A stretch of 36,228 nucleotides of DNA from a virus, in the IMG/VR virus record IMGVR_UViG_3300028275_000422, positions 1 through 36,228 of that record, one strand, 5' to 3'. This document shows positions 1-6,128 of this stretch, one piece after another. Position 1 is the stretch's first letter; each line of letters starts with the position of its first letter. The notes under the pieces are model-generated. The model saw nothing but the letters and a program-made list of their open reading frames with translations. It ran no database searches and was not told the origin of the DNA. The position numbers and the translations under genes were made by a program.

Positions 1-52
1 CTGAAACGAAGAGGAAAGGAACCCATGCTAAAAGCAAGAGTGCTTTAGTCAT
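1..52 (-). CDS. 5' end of a small membrane or exported protein (partial)
   Basis: An ATG at 52-50 opens a reading frame that leaves the window after 17 codons (MTKALLLLAWVPFLFVS). This is a hydrophobic stretch that fits a transmembrane helix or signal peptide. It lies downstream of speD on the same strand. A TATAAT-like sequence in the gap (near 78-83) has no convincing -35 partner, so it may be read from the speD operon. No family can be named from this much sequence. Confidence 0.45.
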   Translation of the reverse strand, partial: MTKALLLLAWVPFLFVS

Positions 53-130
53 AGGATGAACGGTAGAGGATTATTATACCTCTAATCAACTTATATAGGA
101 AGTTTTGTGTGTATTTCCTGATACAATTTT

Positions 131-457
131 TTACCTCTCAATATAACTTAATGTATGATTGGTAGCATAAAGTTGTTGGATAATTATATCGCATCCAATT
201 TTAGGATTACAATCTCCACAAGTATAAACATCCACTGCTGCTTTACCTTCTTCAGGCCATGTATGAATACTAATATGACTTTCTGAAAGTAAACAAATTA
301 CAGTAACTCCCTGTGGTTCAAACTTTTTTGAAATTGTTTGAACCACAGTAGCACCACTTGCAACTGCTGCATTTTCGAGTAAGTCTATAAGACAACGCTC
401 GTCGTCCAAAAGGACAAACGAGCATCCATACAAGTTAAGTAGATAATGCTTTCCCAT
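131..457 (-). CDS. speD: S-adenosylmethionine decarboxylase proenzyme (SpeD)
   Basis: Makes decarboxylated S-adenosylmethionine, the aminopropyl donor for spermidine. The 108-aa length fits the short prokaryotic class. The self-cleavage motif SESHISIHTWPE is present: cleavage between Glu59 and Ser60 would create the pyruvoyl group on Ser60. His65 and Cys80 sit where the processing and catalytic residues occur in the family. It is the last gene of a minus-strand run of small phage genes, seven bases after its neighbour. speD is a recurrent auxiliary metabolic gene of T4-like cyanophages, presumably supporting polyamine supply for DNA packing or translation (inference). Confidence 0.95.
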   Translation of the reverse strand: MGKHYLLNLYGCSFVLLDDERCLIDLLENAAVASGATVVQTISKKFEPQGVTVICLLSESHISIHTWPEEGKAAVDVYTCGDCNPKIGCDIIIQQLYATNHTLSYIER

Positions 458-464
458 TTTGACG

Positions 465-647
465 TTAGTTTTCTTCCGCTTCTTTTATTAATGAACTTAT
501 AATATCTTCCGTACCATCCATCGTTTTAATAGTAAACAAAGATGACCTTTGATATTTTTTAATTTTTTTATATTTTTTAAGAAGTTTATTTAGTTCTTCT
601 TTATAAATTGCTACTTCAATTTTTTCTTCACTAAAACCTTCACTCAT
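465..647 (-). CDS. Small charged phage protein, unknown function
   Basis: A 60-aa protein rich in Lys and Glu with no cysteine and no membrane segment; a central run of basic residues (about 24-34) suggests a helix. Its ATG overlaps the stop of the upstream 112-aa gene as ATGA, the usual sign of translational coupling. No function is recognisable. The packed position between speD and other phage genes is the main evidence that it is real. Confidence 0.6.
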   Translation of the reverse strand: MSEGFSEEKIEVAIYKEELNKLLKKYKKIKKYQRSSLFTIKTMDGTEDIISSLIKEAEEN

Positions 648-982
648 TTTCTTTTTTTCTTCTCGGGTTGTTTATATCCCCAAAGCTTTGGATTTGTTCT
701 ACCATATCCAAAATCAATCTTTTTAACAGCACCTGGACCATACTTGTCATAGTACATATCAAAAAGATTTACTCGTTTGGGACAACGAGTTAAATCAATA
801 TGTTCTTCACCATCAACAACATACCAAATCAAGTATGCATCGTTGGGAAGTGAAGAATCTTTTGCTTTTTCTACAGTAGTTTTTTCAAAAAGAATTTCAC
901 ATCCATACTCATGAGGCAGAACTTTATTAATCTTGCTTTTATTTTCTGCCATTTTCTTTTTCGCTCCTACTGCTATACTCAT
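644..982 (-). CDS. Conserved phage protein, unknown function
   Basis: The start at 982 (MSIAV...) is preferred to an ATG five codons further up because it forms an ATGA overlap with the stop of the upstream DUF6433-like gene. The product is 112 aa, soluble, with a basic C-terminus (KKKRK) and an aromatic-rich centre. It has no motif I can assign. It sits in the speD-proximal run of small genes. Confidence 0.65.
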   Translation of the reverse strand: MSIAVGAKKKMAENKSKINKVLPHEYGCEILFEKTTVEKAKDSSLPNDAYLIWYVVDGEEHIDLTRCPKRVNLFDMYYDKYGPGAVKKIDFGYGRTNPKLWGYKQPEKKKRK

Positions 983-1548
983 GAACGACCACCCCACTGA
1001 ACATCGGGGTATGCTTCTTTTACATTTTCAAGAGTTATTTTGTATTTAGTTTGCAGTTTTTTATCTTTTGTAAGGATCAATAATTCTGCTTCTTTTGGAT
1101 GAAGTCCCTGAAGTAAATTGATAAACATCATCTCTCTACGAATTGTAGATAGACTGTTGTTTCCACCTTTTACATAGTGATATAAATTTTGATACTCTCT
1201 GCGAAGAGAGGTTCTGCCGCGAGCATTAAGATCCTGTCCAGTGGCAGATTCACCACCAGAAGCTTCTCTCATCAAATTCTCAGAAAGAGTTCCAGAATAA
1301 ACAGATTGCTCATCCGCATTTGCATAAGGAACATCACCTTCAGGAAGAAGAGAAACTACAGACTCATCAAAGTTCCAAATAAAAATAGTTTTTAAAGAAT
1401 CATGTTCATAAGTTTTTAAAACTTCAATCTTCTTTGCATTCGATCTCTGCTTTGAAGCAAGTTCCAAAATTTCAAATACAAAAGGATTTGGCGGAAGAAC
1501 TTCGATATTTTCTTCAGTCTTCTTCCTCGTCTTCGTCGGTGTAGTCAT
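979..1548 (-). CDS. DUF6433-like conserved phage protein
   Basis: The start is placed at the ATG at 1548 (MTTPTKTRK...); the in-frame codon six residues upstream is TTG. The protein is about 189 aa, and its first third resembles the DUF6433 family common in T4-like marine phages (ILELASKQRSNAKKIEVL, then a LPEGDVPY-like segment). That match is from memory, not a search. Function is unknown. The start lies inside the 3' end of the upstream 77-aa gene, a 35-base overlap, and the stop overlaps the next ATG. Confidence 0.75.
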   Translation of the reverse strand: MTTPTKTRKKTEENIEVLPPNPFVFEILELASKQRSNAKKIEVLKTYEHDSLKTIFIWNFDESVVSLLPEGDVPYANADEQSVYSGTLSENLMREASGGESATGQDLNARGRTSLRREYQNLYHYVKGGNNSLSTIRREMMFINLLQGLHPKEAELLILTKDKKLQTKYKITLENVKEAYPDVQWGGRS

Positions 1549-1747
1549 AATCGTAATCGTTTTCAAATCGTACAGATACTATTTCGTCAGGTATTACCTG
1601 CCCATTTTCATCAAAAAACTCTGGATGCAAATATGGAGGTTTTGATTCCAATAAATGTCTATAAGTTAACCAACCTATTATACCTCCTACCATAAAAAAG
1701 AGCAATGTGAACATCGTGACGAATGTTATTACATATGCTGTTTCCAT
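1514..1747 (-). CDS. Small single-pass membrane protein with acidic tail
   Basis: A 77-aa protein with an N-terminal hydrophobic helix (about residues 5-28) followed by a polar domain and a very acidic, Tyr/Asp-rich tail (about 64-77, ending DEDEEED). The tail codons double as the start region of the next gene in another frame, which may explain part of the odd composition. A TTCTCC complement (GGAGAA) just upstream is a plausible ribosome binding site. Function unknown. Confidence 0.65.
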   Translation of the reverse strand: METAYVITFVTMFTLLFFMVGGIIGWLTYRHLLESKPPYLHPEFFDENGQVIPDEIVSVRFENDYDYDYTDEDEEED

Positions 1748-1765
1748 TTTTCTTCTCCAGAGAGT

Positions 1766-1972
1766 TTATTTTTTCCTAATATCAAAATGAAATTCTATAA
1801 AGAAATGAAACTCCCTACGGAATAGAGAAATCATTTTACCAAACTTCACTTGAAAAGTTTTTGGTTCTGGTAATTTTTTCCTCCTATTCCTAAGTAATAA
1901 TTCAATTCCCCGATTAATTTCGGGTTCTGATTTATTTAGTTTGCTTCTTTCGTCTTCCTGGTCTCTTATCAT
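1766..1972 (-). CDS. Small basic phage protein, unknown function
   Basis: The start is set at the ATG at 1972 (MIRDQEDERS...), which has GGAG nine bases upstream, rather than the longer frame beginning at 2005. The 68-aa product is basic and soluble-looking. It overlaps the 3' end of the upstream 119-aa gene by 41 bases in another frame, so one of the two overlapped segments is probably not strongly constrained. Unknown function; may be spurious. Confidence 0.45.
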   Translation of the reverse strand: MIRDQEDERSKLNKSEPEINRGIELLLRNRRKKLPEPKTFQVKFGKMISLFRREFHFFIEFHFDIRKK

Positions 1973-2291
1973 GATTATATCTCCAGGCATCCTCAAGAAT
2001 ACCATGCAGGTAATTTCTTATTTTTCTTGCTTGTGGTTTGGGAATGTGACCATATCCTTCACGAAGTTGTTTATGAATTTCATCAGATCCACCCTCAAGA
2101 TAATCGTCCAAATCCATCACAAGATTACTTAACTCGTGTGCTGTATTGCTTTCAATAAACTGTTCAACTTCTACTTTTTTAGTTCCACGAACTTTTAAAT
2201 AATCATAAAAACTCAAAACAAATTGTCCATTAAAAGCATAATCAATTGCTTTTTCCACATCGTTACAAACTTCGTAAAAATTATTATCCAT
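1932..2291 (-). CDS. Conserved phage protein, unknown function
   Basis: A 119-aa, probably helical protein with a strongly basic C-terminus (RRKKQTK). No enzyme motif is visible. The ATG shares a base with the stop of the glutaredoxin gene (TAATG), indicating coupled translation. It looks like one of the small conserved cyanophage proteins usually found near nrdC-type glutaredoxins (recollection, unverified). Confidence 0.7.
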   Translation of the reverse strand: MDNNFYEVCNDVEKAIDYAFNGQFVLSFYDYLKVRGTKKVEVEQFIESNTAHELSNLVMDLDDYLEGGSDEIHKQLREGYGHIPKPQARKIRNYLHGILEDAWRYNHDKRPGRRKKQTK

Positions 2292-2527
2292 TAAACTAGT
2301 TTTTGCTCCTGAAGGTATTGAACAGTATCAGAACAACCACCAATGTGTTGATCATTAACAATCACTTGGGGAAAGGTAGATCCATTCCCAAATTCCGCAT
2401 AGAATTCTTCTCGCGTAAAATCGCTATTCAATTTATAAACTACATGCTGTAGTTGCGCCAACTCTAGCACTTGTTGAACTTTTGTGCAATATGGGCAACC
2501 ATCTTTTGAATAAACTGTAAACTTCAT
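2291..2527 (-). CDS. Glutaredoxin
   Basis: A 78-aa glutaredoxin with the dithiol active site CPYC at residues 11-14, a cis-proline segment (TFPQV) and a GG-C-SD glutathione-side motif. It reduces disulfides, most likely in phage-encoded ribonucleotide reductase, feeding deoxynucleotide supply. T4 and most cyanomyoviruses carry such a gene (often nrdC or grx). It is embedded in the small-gene run and followed by the TAATG-coupled 119-aa gene. Confidence 0.93.
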   Translation of the reverse strand: MKFTVYSKDGCPYCTKVQQVLELAQLQHVVYKLNSDFTREEFYAEFGNGSTFPQVIVNDQHIGGCSDTVQYLQEQKLV

Positions 2528-2547
2528 AATTGTTATAAAACTGAAAG

Positions 2548-2832
2548 TTATTTAGCGTTAACTGGAATTCCTTGTCCTTCAGGTAACCATACTTGTTGTT
2601 GAAGTTCCACATAAGGTAGTTCTTCTTTTGCTGCAGGTAAACCCAATTGACCAGGAAGCTGTTTATCTGTGGTTGATGTTACTGTAATAACTTGATCTAA
2701 AATAAACTTTTGTTTGCGATAACTTCTTTTATCCTTATCAAATCCAACTAACATCAATGCATCTTTTTCTTCTCCACAGTGAGCAATTACTCTACCTGTG
2801 GTTTTGTCAGTGACCACCCAATAATCATACAT
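2548..2832 (-). CDS. Conserved phage protein, unknown function
   Basis: A 94-aa protein with no signal peptide or transmembrane helix. It has a compact N-terminal half and a Pro/Gln-rich C-terminal tail. I recognise the general pattern from cyanomyovirus genomes but no function is known. Its start overlaps the stop of the 39-codon gene just upstream (ATGTATGA), so it is probably translated by coupling. Confidence 0.65.
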   Translation of the reverse strand: MYDYWVVTDKTTGRVIAHCGEEKDALMLVGFDKDKRSYRKQKFILDQVITVTSTTDKQLPGQLGLPAAKEELPYVELQQQVWLPEGQGIPVNAK

Positions 2833-2944
2833 TCTTTTCTTGTGCTTTTGATTGATTATAAGTCTTTGCTGTCGGTCTGTAAAGTCCTGGCCATGTATCT
2901 CTAATGATTTCTGCGAGTTTGTATGGTGTTGTGGAAGTTATCAT
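2825..2944 (-). CDS. 39-aa small protein, unknown function
   Basis: A short frame starting MITSTTPYKLAEIIRDTWPG and ending KAQEKNV. Its ATG overlaps the stop of a 24-codon ORF as ATGA, and its own stop overlaps the ATG of the 94-aa gene by eight bases. The double coupling and the protein-like composition (amphipathic helix around YKLAEIIRDTW) support it as a real gene. Function unknown. Confidence 0.6.
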   Translation of the reverse strand: MITSTTPYKLAEIIRDTWPGLYRPTAKTYNQSKAQEKNV

Positions 2945-3015
2945 AAGTCTTGCATAACAGATAATATAAACATTATGATTCCAAAGAGTTGGAATAGTAT
3001 GAGAATAAGAAGCAT
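2941..3015 (-). CDS. Possible 24-aa hydrophobic peptide
   Basis: A 24-codon frame encodes an almost entirely hydrophobic single-helix peptide (MLLILILFQLFGIIMFILSV, then MQDL). Its stop overlaps the next ATG (ATGA). The start lies directly beyond the U-tract of the psbD terminator, so it would need read-through or another promoter. It could be a tiny thylakoid or inner-membrane peptide, or a leader frame. Low certainty. Confidence 0.3.
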   Translation of the reverse strand: MLLILILFQLFGIIMFILSVMQDL

Positions 3016-3041
3016 AAAAAAAGGAGTTCAGAGAACTCCTT
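3016..3041 (-). terminator. Intrinsic terminator after psbD
   Basis: A perfect 8-bp stem (arms 3021-3028 and 3034-3041, 5-base loop) is followed on the minus strand by seven T. It lies ten bases past the psbD stop codon and should end the psbD message, separating it from the speD-side genes. Confidence 0.9.
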
Positions 3042-3051
3042 GTATTTATTT

Positions 3052-4113
3052 TTAGAGTGCGTTTCCTCGCGGCAGAACCTCTTCTGGGAACACAAAGTTC
3101 TCATGAGGTTGATCGACTGGTGCCATCCAAGCGCGAAGACCTTCATTTAAAAGAATATTCTTTGTATAGAAGGTTTCGAACTCAGGATCTTCTGCTGCTC
3201 TAACTTCCTGACTAACAAAGTCGTAAGCACGAAGATTGAGAGCAAGACCGATAATCCCGATAGAAGATGTCCAGAGACCCATGACGGGAACAAAGAGCAT
3301 AAAGAAATGTAGCCAACGCTTATTGCTAAAAGCAATGCCGAAGATTTGAGACCAAAATCTGTTCGCAGTGACCATACTATAAGTCTCTTCCTCTTGCGTG
3401 GGTTCAAAAGCTTTAAAAGTGTTTGCTTGATCGCCATCTTCAAAAAGCGTGTTTTCTACGGTAGCACCATGAATTGCACAAAGTAGTGCTCCGCCTAGAA
3501 TACCAGCAACTCCCATCATATGGAAGGGGTTGAGGGTCCAGTTGTGGAAACCCTGAAGGAACAACAGAAACCTGAAGATAGCAGCAACACCAAATGAAGG
3601 TGCGAAGAACCAACTGGATTGTCCCAGAGGGTACATCAGGAACACGCTGACGAACACAGCAATAGGACCAGAGAAAGCAATAGCATTGTACGGACGAATA
3701 CCTACCAGACGAGCAATCTCAAACTGGCGGAGCATAAATCCAATCAGGCTGAAAGCCCCGTGGAGCGCCACAAAAGTCCATAGTCCCCCAAGTTGGCACC
3801 ACCTGACGAAATCCCCTTGAGACTCAGGACCCCAAAGTAGAAGAAGAGAATGACCCATAGCGTCAGCAGGGCTGCTGACTGCCGCTGTGAGAAAATTGCA
3901 GCCTTCAAGATAAGAAGACGCCAACCCGTGGGTATACCATCCTGTGACAAACGAAGTGCCAGTAAGCCAGCCACCAAGCGCAAGATAAGCAGTGGGAAAA
4001 AGTAGTAGTCCAGACCAACCCACAAATACAAAGCGATCTCGTTTAAGCCAGTCATCCAGGACATCGAACCAACCTCTCTGAGAAATGGGCGGTGAAAGAG
4101 TTGAAGAAGTCAT
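3052..4113 (-). CDS. psbD: Photosystem II reaction-centre protein D2
   Basis: A full-length 353-aa D2 protein, partner of D1 in the photosystem II core of the thylakoid membrane. Redox and cofactor residues are present: Tyr161 (Tyr-D), His198 (P680 chlorophyll), and His215 and His269 (non-haem iron and QA site), each one higher than standard numbering because of one extra residue. The start has a strong AGGAGG site. A sigma70-type and a late-type promoter overlap upstream and a terminator follows. It presumably keeps photosystem II repair running during infection. No frameshift or intron is seen; the gene is less AT-rich than its neighbours, as expected for a host-derived gene. Confidence 0.99.
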   Translation of the reverse strand: MTSSTLSPPISQRGWFDVLDDWLKRDRFVFVGWSGLLLFPTAYLALGGWLTGTSFVTGWYTHGLASSYLEGCNFLTAAVSSPADAMGHSLLLLWGPESQGDFVRWCQLGGLWTFVALHGAFSLIGFMLRQFEIARLVGIRPYNAIAFSGPIAVFVSVFLMYPLGQSSWFFAPSFGVAAIFRFLLFLQGFHNWTLNPFHMMGVAGILGGALLCAIHGATVENTLFEDGDQANTFKAFEPTQEEETYSMVTANRFWSQIFGIAFSNKRWLHFFMLFVPVMGLWTSSIGIIGLALNLRAYDFVSQEVRAAEDPEFETFYTKNILLNEGLRAWMAPVDQPHENFVFPEEVLPRGNAL

Positions 4114-4115
4114 AG

Positions 4116-4121
4116 CCTCCT
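4116..4121 (-). promoter_or_regulatory. Strong ribosome binding site of psbD
   Basis: AGGAGG lies two bases before the psbD ATG (unusually close), whereas psbA has no clear Shine-Dalgarno site. The D1 and D2 messages may therefore be translated with different efficiency. Confidence 0.6.
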
Positions 4122-4134
4122 ATATCGTTTCTCA

Positions 4135-4168
4135 TATTTATCTTAACATTGCTTAACAAAGAAGTCAA
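4135..4168 (-). promoter_or_regulatory. psbD promoter: sigma70-type overlapped with late-type
   Basis: On the minus strand TTGACT (4168-4163) is followed after 17 bases by TAAGAT (4145-4140). The -10 runs directly into GATAAATA (4142-4135), one base off the T4 late box TATAAATA. Both would start transcription 20-30 bases before psbD. The same early/late fusion is seen at psbA. Confidence 0.65.
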
Positions 4169-4181
4169 TGAGTGTTTGTGC

Positions 4182-4304
4182 TCATCCCCAATAAATTACC
4201 GAAAGAGTGAATACGACAAACACAATGATTGTGAATCCCATCATACCTACACCTGCCCAGATAATCCAGGGTTCCATAGGATGATGTTGATTATTATGAG
4301 ACAT
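4182..4304 (-). CDS. 40-aa single-pass membrane protein between psbA and psbD
   Basis: A 40-codon frame (MSHNNQHHPMEPWIIWAGVG...) with a His/Asn-rich head and one hydrophobic helix (about residues 12-38). Its start lies inside the last codons of the homing endonuclease gene (11-base overlap), and it ends before the psbD promoter. It resembles small photosystem or cytochrome subunits in size and topology, but I cannot match it to PsbN, PsbT, PetN or similar. Real-looking, function unknown. Confidence 0.5.
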   Translation of the reverse strand: MSHNNQHHPMEPWIIWAGVGMMGFTIIVFVVFTLSVIYWG

Positions 4305-4734
4305 TGGTTTTATGCTTTTTAACATATTCTATCATATTCCTAATCAAATCAACATCCTCATTTACATATCCAATAGTTCTATTGCAGACATTACAGAGTA
4401 GACCTCTTACCTTACCAGTTTTATGGTTATGGTCAACATAGAAAACATCTACACCACCACCTCTACCAGATTTTCTACCTTTCGGGTCAGTAGAACCACA
4501 GACAGCACATTTATGTCCTTGTTTTTCTAGAAGATTATTATACTCTTCAATACCAATACCATAAACCCTTTTCAAGTTTTCATCTCTCTTTTTTATAGGG
4601 TCATAGTTTTCTTGTTGCTTTTTTACATAACATTTTTTACATTTACCATGATGTCCATAAGGAGTTCCATTCCTTACTGTCTGGTAAAATTCTGTAAGTG
4701 GTTTTAATTCGTTGCAAATTTTACAGGTTTTCAT
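4294..4734 (-). CDS. Endonuclease VII-like free-standing homing endonuclease
   Basis: A 146-aa protein with an N-terminal zinc pair (C4/C7, C32/C35) and a C-terminal recombination endonuclease VII fold: zinc cysteines C76/C79 and C114/C117, and the catalytic signature D101-H102-x-H104 with N118 (VDHNHKTGKVRGLLCNVCN). An EndoVII-type enzyme in the same psbA-psbD interval is known in cyanophage S-PM2 (F-CphI), where it cuts the intron insertion site of psbA. By position and motif this is probably a homologue. The psbA here is intronless, so it could be a substrate. It has its own promoter and SD-like AAAGGA. Confidence 0.85.
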   Translation of the reverse strand: MKTCKICNELKPLTEFYQTVRNGTPYGHHGKCKKCYVKKQQENYDPIKKRDENLKRVYGIGIEEYNNLLEKQGHKCAVCGSTDPKGRKSGRGGGVDVFYVDHNHKTGKVRGLLCNVCNRTIGYVNEDVDLIRNMIEYVKKHKTNVS

Positions 4735-4752
4735 AGTCCTTTGATTAAGTTG

Positions 4753-4790
4753 TTAAAGTTATTATAGCATAACTTTAAGTATTTAGTCAA
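4753..4790 (-). promoter_or_regulatory. Promoter of the endonuclease gene with overlapping inverted repeat
   Basis: TTGACT (4790-4785), an 18-base spacer and TATAAT (4766-4761) form a near-consensus sigma70 promoter on the minus strand, 26 bases before the ATG. A perfect 10-bp inverted repeat (4753-4762 and 4769-4778, 6-base gap) straddles the -10, which could be an operator or a cruciform/RNA hairpin. Confidence 0.8.
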
Positions 4791-4796
4791 GTAGTC

Positions 4797-4825
4797 ACAA
4801 AAAAAGACCTCTCGAAGGAGGTCTT
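4797..4825 (-). terminator. Intrinsic terminator after psbA
   Basis: An 8-bp stem (4804-4811 with 4818-4825, 6-base loop) is followed by a T-run on the minus strand, 20 bases past the psbA stop. It separates psbA from the endonuclease gene, which then has its own promoter. Confidence 0.9.
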
Positions 4826-4844
4826 AAAAACTATTGAGTTTTTA

Positions 4845-5924
4845 TCAACCGATTGCAGGAGCAGTCAGAGCAACAGGAGTGTTCTGTGCAGTAGCAAGGT
4901 CCAGAGGGAAGTTATGAGCATTGCGCTCGTGCATTACCTCCATTCCCAGTCCAGCACGGTTAAGGACATCTGCCCAAGTATTGAGCACACGACCCTGACT
5001 ATCCAGAATGCTCTGGTTAAAATTCAGACCGTTGAGATTAAAAGCCATCGTGCTTACACCAAGAGCAGTGAACCAGATGCCAACCACAGGCCAGGCAGCC
5101 AGGAAGAAGTGCAGCGAACGGGAGTTATTAAAGGAAGCATATTGAAAAATAAGGCGTCCGAAATAACCGTGAGCAGCAACGATGTTATAGGTCTCTTCTT
5201 CTTGACCGAACTTGTAACCATAGTTCTGTGACTCGTTCTCGGTGGTTTCACGAACCAGCGAGGAAGTAACCAGAGAACCGTGCATAGCACTGAACAGAGA
5301 ACCACCGAACACACCAGCAACTCCAAGCATATGGAAGGGGTGCATCAGGATGTTGTGCTCTGCCTGGAACACAAGCATATAGTTGAAGGTGCCACTGATA
5401 CCCAGAGGCATTGCGTCAGAGAAGGAACCCTGACCAAAAGGATACACCAAGAACACTGCACTCGCAGCAGCAACAGGTGCAGAGTAAGCAACGCAGATCC
5501 AAGGACGCATACCCAAACGGTAGGAAAGTTCCCACTCACGACCCATATAGGCATAGATGCCGATGAGGAAGTGGAACACAACCAGTTGGAAAGGTCCACC
5601 GTTGTAAAGCCACTCATCTAGGGAAGCAGCTTCCCAGATGGGGTAAAAGTGCAGTCCAATTGCGTTGGACGAAGGAATCACAGCACCAGAGATGATGTTG
5701 TTTCCGTACATCAGAGAACCAGCAACTGGTTCGCGGATGCCATCAATGTCCACTGGGGGAGCACCGATGAATGCGATGATGAAACAAGTTGTTGCAGCAA
5801 GCAGACAAGGGATCATCAGCACACCGAACCAACCCACATAGAGGCGGTTGTCGGTTGAAGTTACCCAGTTGCAAAACTGTTCCCAAGTATTCGATTGTCG
5901 TTGTTGTGAAATTGTAGCAGTCAT
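4845..5924 (-). CDS. psbA: Photosystem II reaction-centre protein D1 (high-light form)
   Basis: A complete 359-aa, intronless D1. Visible functional residues are Tyr161, His190, His198, His215, Ser264 and His272, the Mn-cluster ligands Asp170, Glu189, His332, Glu333, His337 and Asp342, and Ala344 as the mature C-terminus with a 15-residue extension for CtpA to remove. Position 130 is Glu, the residue of the high-light/stress D1 form in cyanobacteria. It replaces photodamaged host D1 during infection. No clear Shine-Dalgarno precedes the ATG. A dual promoter lies upstream and a terminator downstream. Confidence 0.99.
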   Translation of the reverse strand: MTATISQQRQSNTWEQFCNWVTSTDNRLYVGWFGVLMIPCLLAATTCFIIAFIGAPPVDIDGIREPVAGSLMYGNNIISGAVIPSSNAIGLHFYPIWEAASLDEWLYNGGPFQLVVFHFLIGIYAYMGREWELSYRLGMRPWICVAYSAPVAAASAVFLVYPFGQGSFSDAMPLGISGTFNYMLVFQAEHNILMHPFHMLGVAGVFGGSLFSAMHGSLVTSSLVRETTENESQNYGYKFGQEEETYNIVAAHGYFGRLIFQYASFNNSRSLHFFLAAWPVVGIWFTALGVSTMAFNLNGLNFNQSILDSQGRVLNTWADVLNRAGLGMEVMHERNAHNFPLDLATAQNTPVALTAPAIG

Positions 5925-5975
5925 TGTTTTTAAAAGCTAAGTAGTCCATCAGGGAAATGGTGGAGATACTTATTT

Positions 5976-5996
5976 CCTAAACACCCTTAGTTTAGG
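5976..5996 (-). other. Hairpin in the psbA 5' leader
   Basis: A perfect 7-bp inverted repeat (5976-5982 and 5990-5996, 7-base loop) lies about 50-70 bases before the psbA start, in a roughly 160-base untranslated leader. It may affect message stability or translation. The rest of 5925-6090 shows no gene. Confidence 0.45.
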
Positions 5997-6090
5997 ATAT
6001 GAGAGACGATTTTATACTCCCTATAGGTCTCGGTTTGCGGAGAGTTTAACAATGTTGCAAAACATTAAAGATTCGTAACATTTGTTTACC

Positions 6091-6124
6091 TATTTATAAT
6101 ACACCCCTTTCAGAACTCTGTCAA
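6091..6124 (-). promoter_or_regulatory. psbA dual promoter: consensus sigma70 fused to T4-type late box
   Basis: On the minus strand TTGACA (6124-6119), a 17-base spacer and TATTAT (6101-6096) form a near-perfect sigma70 promoter. Its -10 overlaps TATAAATA (6098-6091), an exact T4 late promoter. The host polymerase and the phage late sigma factor could therefore both transcribe psbA from almost the same point. Confidence 0.85.
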
Positions 6125-6128
6125 GCCC

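Noticed and set aside
78-83. TATAAT upstream of the partial gene at the window edge
   Set aside because: No acceptable -35 lies 16-18 bases upstream; left as unsupported.
1189-1395. Plus-strand open frame opposite the DUF6433-like gene
   Set aside because: It is the antisense of a well-supported minus-strand gene, with no ribosome site or protein-like composition.
3043-3050. AATAAATA as a late promoter for the genes after psbD
   Set aside because: Its start point would fall inside the psbD terminator stem, and the box is off consensus, so it is not listed as a feature.
5280-5621. Long plus-strand frame opposite psbA
   Set aside because: An antisense shadow of a strongly constrained gene; composition is His/Arg/Gln-rich as expected from reading psbA backwards.
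4845-5924. Group I intron in psbA, as in some cyanophages
   Set aside because: The reading frame is uninterrupted from start to stop with all conserved D1 residues.
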